DNA of 64,000 nucleotides from Phycisphaerales bacterium (GTDB taxonomy: Bacteria > Planctomycetota > Phycisphaerae > Phycisphaerales > UBA1924), in the NCBI GenBank assembly GCA_029213305.1, contig JARGPA010000001.1, positions 1 to 64,000 of the forward strand, in the 5' to 3' direction. Position numbers and translations under genes: made by a program. Positions within the stretch are counted from its first letter, which is position 1, and each line of letters opens with the position of its first letter. Shown piece after piece: positions 47,752 to 56,674 of the stretch. The notes beneath the pieces are model-generated. The model searched no databases and was not told the DNA's origin. It worked only from the letters and a program-made list of their open reading frames with translations.

Positions 47752-50697
47752 ATGACAAGCCGAGTACACACATCTCGCAATAACAAACTCACGAAATCAA
47801 AGTCGCACAAGCGATCGAAGTTTGCCTCCCGCAAGGGTGTTGCTTCGGTGCTCGCGATGATGTTCTTGATTATGTTCGGTTCACTAGTTGCCGCGATGGC
47901 AGTTGCGTCAACAGGGAACATTCGTACTGCAGACATGCATTTGCATGTCATGCGTGCGATGAGCGCGGCTGAAACAGGTCTAGCAGTCGCAGAGCATCGT
48001 CTCAACGAAGCATCTTCGCGATTTATTATTGCAGAAAGCGATATCGACACAGATGTCTCATGGGCACTCTGGAAGGGTGATAGTTCACTCATTGGCGTTC
48101 ACTTGGTTGCGGATCCGTTTGACGGATATTCAGAAGATGCTCCACCAGCAGGGATTGCAGAAGCTCTCGTCAACGCTCATGCTGCGGATGTGAATATTTT
48201 GACAGGGTTTGATTATGTAGATGATCCTGCGATCGAAGCAGCTCCAGGCGGATTGCCAACGGGTATATATGAAGGAACATATTGGGTTAATACTCCTGCG
48301 ATCCTTGTCGAGGAATGGGTGAACCCTGATGGTACAAATCCGCCTCCGGCGTATCAAATTCGATATGCGCCTCTCGCAGGGGGAGAGTACATCCGCGTTA
48401 TTGTCGAAGGAATCGTTTACGATTTCCAACGCAACAATAAACCAATCCGACGCACCATAACTCGCGATTACAAGGTTGCAAAGACGGTCGATCAAGCAAT
48501 TATTTCCCATTCGAAAATCCTGATCGGGAAAAATGTTCAAATCGAAGGCCAACTCGGAGCAAGGTTTGATGAGGTCGATTTTGCGAATGGCGATCCGATC
48601 GTAATGCGATCAGATTTCTTTGGACTCGATTCGATACTTGATCAGAAGATTACTGATTTCTGGACTGCAATCGGGACTTCAGATGTCGATGGTGATAACC
48701 GTCTTCGTATTGGTCACCCGATCGAGGGTGCCGCGATGCCTGCAGATCAGGATTATGATGGAAGTGGATCGAACGACGGCGCATTTAATGATGCGTCTGG
48801 AGATGGATACCTTGATGAGATGGATATCTTCATTCGTCACTATGACACCAATGGAGATAATCGTGTGACTCTTTCTGCGGATTTGATTCTGGGAACTCGT
48901 GCAGGACTCGATGTGAGTTCTCCAGAGTTTGTCGGATCAGGCGGCGAAGCAATCGACGAAGATCTTGCACTCTTAATTGATGGAGGTAAACCCGATCGGA
49001 ATGAGAACGGGGTTTACGGATTCGTGGATCTCAACAGTAATCGAATCTACGACGCAGAAGATGAAGATCCTGCAGATTACGATCAGATCCACTCAACATA
49101 TCCTGACAGTGAGCTTGGGTGGCGCGATGGATACATCGACGCGATGGATCGTTACGCAAAGGTCCGTGGCGGGTTGATGTTCAAAACATCGTCAAGCGCA
49201 TGGGAAGCAGGGCAAGGCCCGATCGAAGAACGACTTCGGGGAACTATTGTTCCTGATGATGATGAATCTGCATTGGTATTCAATGCGGATAATATGATGC
49301 TTCCAGACATTAACGCGACGAGCTTTGCAGATACTGAGAATGCGTTGATTAACGCTGCAGACGGAGATGCATTCTGGCAACAAGTCGCAGATCAACTGGG
49401 TACAGATGTTAACTCACTCTTGACATGGACATTGGACCAAAACCCATCTGATGATGATGCTCCACATTTGTTCCCGGTATGGGGTGACTCAGATTATGAT
49501 GGACTCCCAGACAACTCTGCGTGGGCGTACTTTGAAAAAGCGCCCTACAACTCCCCGAGTTTTTCGGATGTTTATTGGCGCCCTGTTTTAGAGAATATGG
49601 TATTTCGGAATGTACAGATCCCGATGGGTCTTAATGCATTGTTTGTGAACTGTACTTTCGTTGGTTCAACCTTGGTGAAGACCTATGCGGATAACACACA
49701 TCCGCTCTGGTCTGAGTACGGTACGAATCTGCTTAATGGAACAGGGTTCCCAACTCCGAAGTTTGAACGATTTGTCTACGGCGATGACGCAGGGGAAGAC
49801 GATACGAATGCGCCTCCAACACTTCCTACTACTGCGATACCGCCTGAGCAGATGATTTTAATGACAGAACTATCTATCTCGCCATTGGATGTGGGAGATG
49901 TTCCTGCGAGTGAAATCGCATCATTTGGAACCGGATACAACTTGTTACCTGAAGCGATTGTGATTGATGGAAAACGAGTAACTGATACGAAGTTGTTCTC
50001 GAACAATATTCGATACCATGATTGTCTATTCGTGGGTTCGATTGTGTCCGAAACTCCGAATGCATATACCCAGGTTCGAAACAAACTTCAGTTTACGGGC
50101 GCAACTCAGTTCACAACGATTCATCCGGATGAACCCGAGAATGCGTATCTCAATCCAGATGATAACGATATGGATGACATCTTGACGAGTTCGATGATGC
50201 TTCCAAACTACTCAGTTGATCTTGGTACATTTAACTCTCCTGCGGATCAGAATATTGTGCTCCAAGGCGCGATCATCGCAGGAGTTCTCGATGCACGTGG
50301 AAATACAACAATTGATGGAGCATTGTTGCTCACCTTCGACCCAAACTATGGAGAAGGCCCATTGCTTGATGTGTTTGGGAATCCGATCGGTAACCCTGCA
50401 GGTTTCAACGCGTCACTCGGGTACTTCGGTAGCGGCGATGGCGATTTCGAATCGATCGATCCTGCGGATCTTCCAATCATTGGTGGCGTTCGTATCGTCG
50501 GGTATGACACCAACGGTGATGGGCTTGTCGATGTTTCGTATACTGAACCTCAACCTGCGGGATCAACTCCGATTCCGTTTAATGGATTCGGTAAAATCCG
50601 TCTTCGTCACTCACCTGACATGCGTTTGCCGTCAGGATTGATGCTCCCGTTGTCCATGCCTGCAGTCCGTGGGTCTTACCAAGAGGGTGCAATATGA
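47752..50697 (+). CDS. very large PilX-like surface protein with Asp-rich repeats
   Basis: A 981-residue protein. The N-terminus is basic, then a hydrophobic segment VLAMMFLIMFGSLVAAMAV (about 33-52) followed by RAMSAAETGLAVAEHRL, as in PilX-like minor pilin assembly proteins. It has no strict prepilin cleavage site. The body is Asp/Asn/Gly-rich with several DxNGDxx-type segments (DTNGDNRVTL, DSDYDGLPD, DTNGDGLVDV) that could bind calcium. A beta-helix/adhesin-like fold is possible. It is embedded in the pilus operon and its stop overlaps the next gene. Confidence 0.75.
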   Translation: MTSRVHTSRNNKLTKSKSHKRSKFASRKGVASVLAMMFLIMFGSLVAAMAVASTGNIRTADMHLHVMRAMSAAETGLAVAEHRLNEASSRFIIAESDIDTDVSWALWKGDSSLIGVHLVADPFDGYSEDAPPAGIAEALVNAHAADVNILTGFDYVDDPAIEAAPGGLPTGIYEGTYWVNTPAILVEEWVNPDGTNPPPAYQIRYAPLAGGEYIRVIVEGIVYDFQRNNKPIRRTITRDYKVAKTVDQAIISHSKILIGKNVQIEGQLGARFDEVDFANGDPIVMRSDFFGLDSILDQKITDFWTAIGTSDVDGDNRLRIGHPIEGAAMPADQDYDGSGSNDGAFNDASGDGYLDEMDIFIRHYDTNGDNRVTLSADLILGTRAGLDVSSPEFVGSGGEAIDEDLALLIDGGKPDRNENGVYGFVDLNSNRIYDAEDEDPADYDQIHSTYPDSELGWRDGYIDAMDRYAKVRGGLMFKTSSSAWEAGQGPIEERLRGTIVPDDDESALVFNADNMMLPDINATSFADTENALINAADGDAFWQQVADQLGTDVNSLLTWTLDQNPSDDDAPHLFPVWGDSDYDGLPDNSAWAYFEKAPYNSPSFSDVYWRPVLENMVFRNVQIPMGLNALFVNCTFVGSTLVKTYADNTHPLWSEYGTNLLNGTGFPTPKFERFVYGDDAGEDDTNAPPTLPTTAIPPEQMILMTELSISPLDVGDVPASEIASFGTGYNLLPEAIVIDGKRVTDTKLFSNNIRYHDCLFVGSIVSETPNAYTQVRNKLQFTGATQFTTIHPDEPENAYLNPDDNDMDDILTSSMMLPNYSVDLGTFNSPADQNIVLQGAIIAGVLDARGNTTIDGALLLTFDPNYGEGPLLDVFGNPIGNPAGFNASLGYFGSGDGDFESIDPADLPIIGGVRIVGYDTNGDGLVDVSYTEPQPAGSTPIPFNGFGKIRLRHSPDMRLPSGLMLPLSMPAVRGSYQEGAI

Positions 50698-51335
50698 AAC
50701 ATCTAGTACTCAAACAACGATGTGCGAACAAGTCGAATCATTTTAAGAAGAGTCGCCGTGCATTTAGCATGGTAGAAGTGTTGATCTCACTGACGATTTC
50801 TGCGACTTTGCTTACTGCAACACTTGCGGCATTAAATGCTTCGTTCATCGGGTACAAAGTGACTACTGAGGGTGCGTCCACAAATGTGGTTGCTCGAATT
50901 GTCATGCAACGGTTGACTGCGATGATCCGAACTGGAGATTCTTTCGGGCCGTACCCTGTGAACCCGATCCTGACTCCTGAGCTTGAATCCAACTGGATTG
51001 AGTTTGTTTCGTATCGTGATCCATCAACAAGTACTGAGCGCGTAACTCGTCTTGAAAGACGCGATGGTACGGGTGGGTCAGGCCCTTACGAGTTATGGTA
51101 CATCGTGACAACCTATGTGAATGGAGCATGGGACGACGAGGATGAAGCTCCATTGTTGGTGAATCTCAACGATGTGATTTTCTCGATGGACTACGATGTT
51201 GGCCCGAAACTCAAACGAGTAACAGTTGATTTAATCATTCAACCTGACGATTTGCAGGATGTCGCGATTGGATCACATCTTGAAGCGCCAACGATTCGTC
51301 TTGTTGCGAGTGCCGCGCCACGAATGGAAGACTAA
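50694..51335 (+). CDS. prepilin-like protein (PilW-like)
   Basis: A 213-residue protein with a basic leader and prepilin site A/FSMVEVLISLTISATLLTA, the Glu at +5. The soluble part contains VARIVMQRLTAMIRTGDSFG, typical of PilW/GspJ-like minor pilins, and a beta-rich C-terminus. Its ATG overlaps the stop of the upstream 981-residue gene (ATGA), so translation is coupled. The gene converges on galE 10 bp away. Confidence 0.85.
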   Translation: MKHLVLKQRCANKSNHFKKSRRAFSMVEVLISLTISATLLTATLAALNASFIGYKVTTEGASTNVVARIVMQRLTAMIRTGDSFGPYPVNPILTPELESNWIEFVSYRDPSTSTERVTRLERRDGTGGSGPYELWYIVTTYVNGAWDDEDEAPLLVNLNDVIFSMDYDVGPKLKRVTVDLIIQPDDLQDVAIGSHLEAPTIRLVASAAPRMED

Positions 51336-51345
51336 TCAGTTGCGA

Positions 51346-52398
51346 TCACGCATGTTGCTTGCTTGCGTATCCATTTGGGTGTGCTTTGAGCCAGTTGAAT
51401 GCGCTTGAAACAACTTCGTCTATCTCAGTGATCTGAGCTTCCCAACCGAGCTTTGATTTGATTTTCGTAGGATCGTTGTAGAGTGCGATCGCGTCGCCTG
51501 CACGCTTTGGTGCATCGTGAACAGCGAAATCCACTCCAGAGACTCTTTTGACAGAGTCCAGGATTTCTCTGACTGAGTATCCTTTGCCGATTCCGACATT
51601 AAATGCATCGACATCGCCGAGTTGTGTTGAATCCATCGCGAGCGCGTGTGCGCTGATGAGATCTTCGACATGGACATAATCGCGGATGTTTGTGCCGTCA
51701 GGTGTTGGGTAATCGGTTCCGAAGATAGACATTGAATCACGTTTTCCCAGTGCGGCGTCGATCGCAACAGGGATCAGATGCGTTTCTGGGGTATGATCTT
51801 CACCGAGCATTCCAGTGCGATCAGATCCTGCAACATTGAAGTATCGCATCATCGTGAGAGCAATCGGATTATCTTGCATTGCGCGTTTGATTGCGTAATC
51901 CTTGAGAATATGTTCAAAGTGAAGCTTTGTGAATCCGTATGGAGAAGTAGGGGATTGGGGACAATGTTCTGGGACTGGGATCATGCCCTCAGGAGGATCG
52001 CCGTAGGTTGCACAGGAAGACGAGAAGATGAATCGTTTGATCCCTGATCCTCCGAATGCCGCGTCGCAACCATCGAGTAGGGATATCCCCGAGCTGATGT
52101 TGTTCCGATAATACCATAGAGGATTTTCGACTGATTCTCCGACATATGCGAGAGCACCGAAATGCATGACCGTATCAAGATCGTGTGTTTCGAGTGTTTT
52201 AGTGACGATGTCTTGGTTCCCTAGATCTGCTTCGATGAAATCAAACTCTGTTTGATGAGCACTCTTGAGCATATCCATCGGTTCACGATGTCCACGAAAG
52301 AGGTTATCAAGTGCAACGACGCGATGTCCGTCTTTGAGAAGGCGTTGACAGGCGTGGGAGCCGATATATCCGGCGCCGCCGGTGACCAAAATTCGCAT
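51346..52398 (-). CDS. galE: UDP-glucose 4-epimerase
   Basis: GalE interconverts UDP-glucose and UDP-galactose. The 350-residue protein has TGGAGYIGSHACQRLL, the catalytic Tyr-Lys pair in SPYGFTKLHFE and IFSSSCATYGDP. GGGAG 6 nt before the ATG supports the start. It is divergent from the DUF502 gene; start regions are separated by about 160 bp. Confidence 0.95.
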   Translation of the reverse strand: MRILVTGGAGYIGSHACQRLLKDGHRVVALDNLFRGHREPMDMLKSAHQTEFDFIEADLGNQDIVTKTLETHDLDTVMHFGALAYVGESVENPLWYYRNNISSGISLLDGCDAAFGGSGIKRFIFSSSCATYGDPPEGMIPVPEHCPQSPTSPYGFTKLHFEHILKDYAIKRAMQDNPIALTMMRYFNVAGSDRTGMLGEDHTPETHLIPVAIDAALGKRDSMSIFGTDYPTPDGTNIRDYVHVEDLISAHALAMDSTQLGDVDAFNVGIGKGYSVREILDSVKRVSGVDFAVHDAPKRAGDAIALYNDPTKIKSKLGWEAQITEIDEVVSSAFNWLKAHPNGYASKQHA

Positions 52399-52555
52399 CT
52401 ATTTCTCCCAAGAACAGTTCTGGAAACTCAGATTCTCTTCGGGATTCTACGGCCATGTATTCAACCCGGTTCACGAATGTAGACGACGAAGTGCACTCGA
52501 AGCCGATAGAATCCGTACAATAGACTCCATCTGGGTCATATTGACAAGGAGTGCG

Positions 52556-53422
52556 ATGGCCGAATCTTTCACATCAGACTTTAAACGCTTCTTTTCAAGA
52601 GGTTTAGCGATCCTGCTCCCAACAGCGGTTACGCTGTGGCTGCTCTGGCAAGCATTCGGGTTTATCTTCAATAATGTCGCTCAACCGATCAATAAAGCGA
52701 CTCGGGTTGCTGTAGTTTGGGTCGTTCCCAAGATTTGGGAAGAAGAGAAGCTCCCTGAGTGGTTAGGGATAACTGACGAGGAAGTTGTCAAAGCTCGTGC
52801 AGATAGAGAAATCCGAGACACAGTGACCGACATTGCAGTTCGTACAGAACTTCGCAAAGAAAACCTAGCAAAGTATTGGCGAAGTCATTCATATCTGAAT
52901 CTCTCCGGATTGTTCATCGCGATCATGCTGATCTATCTTGCAGGTGTGTTGCTCGGGAACATCGTTGGTAAGTCGATGTACGCTCGTCTTGAACGACTGA
53001 TTACACGAATCCCAGGATTCAAGCAGGTTTATCCGCATGTGAAGCAAGTTGTTGACATGATCATCGGCGACAACAAAATGGCTTTTAGCAAGGTAGTGAT
53101 TGTTGAGTATCCAAGTGCGGGGATTTGGACAGTAGGTTTCCTGACAGGCAACTCGATCCGAGATATCGATGTTCCGGCTGGTGAAAAAGTTGTCTCGGTA
53201 TTTATCCCGACTTCTCCAACGCCTTTCACTGGATTCACGATCAATCTTCCAAAGACGAAGGTGATTGAGATTCAGATGACGATCGAAGAAGCTTTGAGAT
53301 TTGTCATTACCGCAGGGGTACTCGCGCCAGGTGTTTTCAAAGAAGGTGAAAACGGTGATCAATCCCTCGCGTCTATAGCAGATCAGCTCTCCGTATCAAA
53401 GGATCAAGATTCTAAGAAATGA
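52556..53422 (+). CDS. DUF502-family membrane protein
   Basis: A 288-residue DUF502 protein. Two membrane segments are visible (about 17-38 and 108-130). Between and after them the family motifs IPGFKQVYPHVKQVVD and PTPFTGFTINLPKTKV are present, then EEALRFVITAGVLAPG at the end. AAGGAG (52546-52551) 4 nt before ATG 52556 and a TACAAT box at 52516-52521 support expression from here; a longer frame to 52382 would overlap galE. Function of the family is unknown. Confidence 0.88.
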   Translation: MAESFTSDFKRFFSRGLAILLPTAVTLWLLWQAFGFIFNNVAQPINKATRVAVVWVVPKIWEEEKLPEWLGITDEEVVKARADREIRDTVTDIAVRTELRKENLAKYWRSHSYLNLSGLFIAIMLIYLAGVLLGNIVGKSMYARLERLITRIPGFKQVYPHVKQVVDMIIGDNKMAFSKVVIVEYPSAGIWTVGFLTGNSIRDIDVPAGEKVVSVFIPTSPTPFTGFTINLPKTKVIEIQMTIEEALRFVITAGVLAPGVFKEGENGDQSLASIADQLSVSKDQDSKK

Positions 53423-53474
53423 TGATTCTTGAATATGTGTTGGGTTGGAGAGAATTGACTACAAAGTTGGAACC

Positions 53475-54242
53475 ATGCACGATGCTCATCCTATGAAAAA
53501 TAGAACGAGCGCAGTGTTCGTAACAGGTTGCGGCCGAAGCGGGACTACCGCGTTACGAACTGCTCTCTCATCGCACCCAAATTTATTAAGCACTGGAACT
53601 GAAAATAACATCGTGGGAGATTTGCTCCAGACATGTGATCTTAACGCAACAGTTGAAAGTAGACGCATTTCATTGCAGTTGAGTGAAGACTCATATGAAT
53701 CGCTCTTTGCACAGTTGATCCAAGATCTTATTTTCCCAAATAGCTTTGAGAATGACGATAGTTTGAGGCCGATGTTTGCGACTTGGATCACTCCAGAGTC
53801 TGCTCAGCGTGCATTGAAACTTTTTCCAAAGTCTCAGGTTGTGCTTATTGTCCGCGATGGGATTGCAACAGTTGAATCGAGATTGGCGCATCACAGCTTT
53901 GGGAAGCTCTCATTTGAGTCGCACTGCCAAAAATGGGCAAGCTGGACTTTGTTGTATGAATGGGCTCATGATAGAGATGATTGCATGATTGTCCGCCATC
54001 AGGATCTTGTTACTGAGGCTGAAGCAACGATTAATTCAGTGATTGAGTTCTTGGATCTGCCAAGTAGTGCAGAGCCTGCTCGGATTTTGAATCAGAACCA
54101 ATTCCACCCTACGCCTGCAGATTCACGACCTGTCTGGCAGAACTGGTCAGAACACGATCGCGAGATATTCGTTGAGATCTGCGGCCAAGCTATGGAATCA
54201 TTGGGATATCCCATAGTATGGAAATCAGCATCAATCAGTTAA
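53475..54242 (+). CDS. sulfotransferase-family protein
   Basis: About 255 residues. The 5'-phosphosulfate loop reads VTGCGRSGTTALRTAL and the 3'-phosphate motif VVLIVRDGIATVESRL. These are the two PAPS-binding sites, so transfer of sulfate to an unknown acceptor is likely. The start is uncertain: ATG 53475 or ATG 53493; an open frame extends to 53445. It follows DUF502 by about 50 bp and ends before a strong terminator. Confidence 0.8.
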   Translation: MHDAHPMKNRTSAVFVTGCGRSGTTALRTALSSHPNLLSTGTENNIVGDLLQTCDLNATVESRRISLQLSEDSYESLFAQLIQDLIFPNSFENDDSLRPMFATWITPESAQRALKLFPKSQVVLIVRDGIATVESRLAHHSFGKLSFESHCQKWASWTLLYEWAHDRDDCMIVRHQDLVTEAEATINSVIEFLDLPSSAEPARILNQNQFHPTPADSRPVWQNWSEHDREIFVEICGQAMESLGYPIVWKSASIS

Positions 54243-54266
54243 CGAACCTTGATGGATAGAAAACAA

Positions 54267-54290
54267 AAAACCAGCAGAGCTGCTGGTTTT
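54267..54290. terminator. bidirectional terminator between sulfotransferase and tRNA-Ile
   Basis: AAAACCAGCA (54267-54276) and TGCTGGTTTT (54281-54290) form a perfect 10-bp stem with a GAGC loop. A-runs and T-runs flank both sides, so it can act for the plus-strand gene and for the minus-strand tRNA. Confidence 0.88.
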
Positions 54291-54325
54291 AATCCTTTGG
54301 ATTCATCTGATTTCAAATGATTTAA

Positions 54326-54398
54326 TGGGCCCGGACAGACTTGAACTGTCGACCTCACCGTTATCAGCGGTGCGCTCTACCAACTGAGCTACGGGCCC
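54326..54398 (-). tRNA. tRNA-Ile (anticodon GAT)
   Basis: The minus strand folds as a complete cloverleaf of 73 nt: acceptor GGGCCCG/CGGGCCC with discriminator A, D arm GCTC/GAGC, anticodon loop CTGATAA with GAT at 54365-54363, and T arm GACAG-TTCAAGT-CTGTC. CCA is not encoded. It stands alone, not inside an rRNA spacer. Confidence 0.96.
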
Positions 54399-54612
54399 TT
54401 CGGGTCACGAGTATAGACACGATATCGGCCATCGTCGCCTATCGATGCAATGGGATTTTCAGAACTTGATCCGGGTTGGTTTCTTTGATTTGGCCCTTTG
54501 AGAGGAGTTGGGGTCCAAATTTGGGTCATCCTGCGATATTTGGCATGGAGAATATATAATACAGGAGATTAAGAGCTGTTTTTCGATTCCTTCGTTCCCA
54601 GGAGACTCAAGC

Positions 54613-55530
54613 ATGCGGGCAGATATCACCTACAACAATATTATCGATGGGGATGAGTTTGATCGGGCACAGAAGGCTGCGGACGACTCTGAAGGGTTAT
54701 CCCCTGAGCAGATCAACACTGAATCATTCTATGTAAAACAGAACTATGAACGATACACGAAAGAGAATCATGATGTCTGGAAGGTCCTCTGGGAGAAGCG
54801 ATGGGATGTGCTTGAAAAGCAAGCGTCCAACACTTATCTCGTGGGATTGAGAGCAATCAATCTCAACCCAGATCGGGTGCCTTTGTTGTTTGGTGAAGTG
54901 GACGATCCGTATGAACCTGGTAAAAAAATTACTGGGATCAACGAGTACTTACGGCCTCTCACAGGGTGGCAATCACGCGGCGTTCCAGGGTATCTCCCCG
55001 CGAAAGCGTTCTTTAGTTGCTTGAGTCGGCGCGAGTTCCCTTCGACTGTTGTTATTCGTCCGATGGATAAGATCGATTACTTGCCCGAACCAGATATCTT
55101 CCATGATGTATTCGGACATGTTCCGTTGCACGCAGATCCAGTATTTGCAGACTTTCTCGAAACATACGGCAAAGCAGCTCTTCTCGCAGGTCCTGAGCAT
55201 GAAGAAGCGCTCGCAAGACTCTTCTGGTTTACTGTTGAGTTTGGATTGATTTCTGAAGAAAATCGACTCAAAGTCTACGGATCAGGAACCATTTCCTCAC
55301 ACGCGGAATCAGAGTATGCACTCAATGCTCCTGAAGGAAAGGGCGGCCGACACAACGGACAGATCGAACGCAGAGCATTCGATATGGATCGAGTAATCAA
55401 CACTCCCTTCGAGATTGATCACTTCCAAGATATCGTGTATGTACTCGATAGTTTCGAACAACTTCGCGATGCAATGAATGACTATGCGAATCGTGTACTT
55501 GAAGATTCAAATTCACACGCGCAGGCGTGA
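54613..55530 (+). CDS. phhA: phenylalanine 4-monooxygenase
   Basis: PhhA hydroxylates phenylalanine to tyrosine with a pterin cofactor and non-heme iron. The 305-residue protein has the iron ligands in DIFHDVFGHVPLHADP (two His) and in FWFTVEFGLI (Glu). A 35-residue N-terminal region precedes the catalytic core. AGGAG 8 nt before ATG 54613 sets the start; the open frame from 54508 is not homologous. phhB at 30.7 kb provides cofactor recycling. Confidence 0.94.
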   Translation: MRADITYNNIIDGDEFDRAQKAADDSEGLSPEQINTESFYVKQNYERYTKENHDVWKVLWEKRWDVLEKQASNTYLVGLRAINLNPDRVPLLFGEVDDPYEPGKKITGINEYLRPLTGWQSRGVPGYLPAKAFFSCLSRREFPSTVVIRPMDKIDYLPEPDIFHDVFGHVPLHADPVFADFLETYGKAALLAGPEHEEALARLFWFTVEFGLISEENRLKVYGSGTISSHAESEYALNAPEGKGGRHNGQIERRAFDMDRVINTPFEIDHFQDIVYVLDSFEQLRDAMNDYANRVLEDSNSHAQA

Positions 55531-55554
55531 GCTTTGTTTGGTAAGGATACGAGA

Positions 55555-55800
55555 ATGAAATCGAATGAAAACAGTATGGATCGTGGAATCCGCGTGGTTC
55601 TTGGTTTAGTTGCTCTCGCGGCGTCATACTTCGGGCTGGGAGTTCTCGAAGGTGATCTTGTTGGCATGGTCGTAGCAACGATCGGAGTAATCCTACTTCT
55701 CACAGGACTCGTCGGTTTCTGTCCCGCATATCGTTTGGTTGGGTTAAGCACATGCTCAAAGGAAAGCTGTGGCGATTCTTGTGGCTGTAACAATGAATAA
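55555..55800 (+). CDS. DUF2892 (YgaP-like) membrane protein
   Basis: An 81-residue protein with N-terminal MDRGIRVVLGLVALAA and two membrane segments, the DUF2892 pattern. The usual GFCPAYRLVGLSTC element is followed by a Cys-rich tail (CSKESCGDSCGC), giving seven Cys in the last 33 residues. This could bind metal or be redox active. AAGGA 8 nt upstream of ATG 55555. It lies 24 bp after phhA. Confidence 0.85.
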   Translation: MKSNENSMDRGIRVVLGLVALAASYFGLGVLEGDLVGMVVATIGVILLLTGLVGFCPAYRLVGLSTCSKESCGDSCGCNNE

Positions 55801-55812
55801 GATTGTTGTTCA

Positions 55813-56649
55813 ATGGTTATTCACGATATGAACATCGAAGCTTATCTCAATCGAATCAACTACGACGGTCCCTCCGATCTTAAACCAAACCTCGAGACAC
55901 TTCGTAGGTTACAGATGTGTCATGCTTCCACTATTCCATTTGAGAACTTGGATGTGGTCCTAGGCGTGCCCATCAAGCTCGAACTCTCACATGTTCAGCA
56001 TAAGTTGATTAACGCTAATCGAGGTGGGTATTGCTTTGAGCAAAATGGATTCATGCTCAAAGTGCTAGAAACACTTGGTTATGAAGTAATCGGGCTTTCG
56101 GCTAGAGTAATTTTTTCGGCGGCATCACCCGAGCTGGCTGCGAGAACGCATCTCTTCTCAAAGGTCATGCTCGACGGCACTCCTTGGCTTGTTGATGTCG
56201 GAGTCGGCGGGTTTACACCAACTGAGCCATTGAGAATGGATACCGATGAGCCTCAAGAAACGCTCCACGACACGCGAAGGATAATCCGATCAGATGATCC
56301 AACTGCCGATGGGTTCGATCACTGGTTCCATCAAGTGTTGATCGGCAATGAGTGGAAAAACATTTACGAGTTCACCAACGAGCAGATGCTTGATATCGAT
56401 CGTGAGGTTGGCAACTGGTGGACTAGCGCGAGTCCAAAGTCGACTTTTAAGGACAAAATTATGACGGCGCTCGCGTCGCCTGACGGCTCGCGCCATTCAC
56501 TCTCAACGAATGATTACTACCACCGTAAGCATGGCGAAACAATCGAACACCTGCAGATCGAGACGACGCAGCAGATGCTCAAGATCCTCGAAGATCGATT
56601 CTGCATCGAGCTGCCCGCTGATACAGTATTTGGAATCGCAGGCCTGTGA
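55813..56649 (+). CDS. arylamine N-acetyltransferase family protein
   Basis: A 278-residue member of the arylamine N-acetyltransferase family, which uses a Cys-His-Asp triad. Cys is in RGGYCFEQNG, His in RTHLFSKVML and Asp in LVDVGVGG. The N-terminal YLNRINYDGP and TIPFENLDVV are characteristic. Natural substrate unknown. Start is ATG 55813 or the in-frame ATG at 55828; neither has a Shine-Dalgarno. It sits 12 bp after the DUF2892 gene. Confidence 0.9.
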   Translation: MVIHDMNIEAYLNRINYDGPSDLKPNLETLRRLQMCHASTIPFENLDVVLGVPIKLELSHVQHKLINANRGGYCFEQNGFMLKVLETLGYEVIGLSARVIFSAASPELAARTHLFSKVMLDGTPWLVDVGVGGFTPTEPLRMDTDEPQETLHDTRRIIRSDDPTADGFDHWFHQVLIGNEWKNIYEFTNEQMLDIDREVGNWWTSASPKSTFKDKIMTALASPDGSRHSLSTNDYYHRKHGETIEHLQIETTQQMLKILEDRFCIELPADTVFGIAGL

Positions 56650-56674
56650 TCAATCTATGCTCTAAGATAGCAGG

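Noticed and set aside
54508-54612. 35-codon N-terminal extension of phhA
   Set aside because: The residues do not resemble the enzyme, and AGGAG points to the ATG at 54613.
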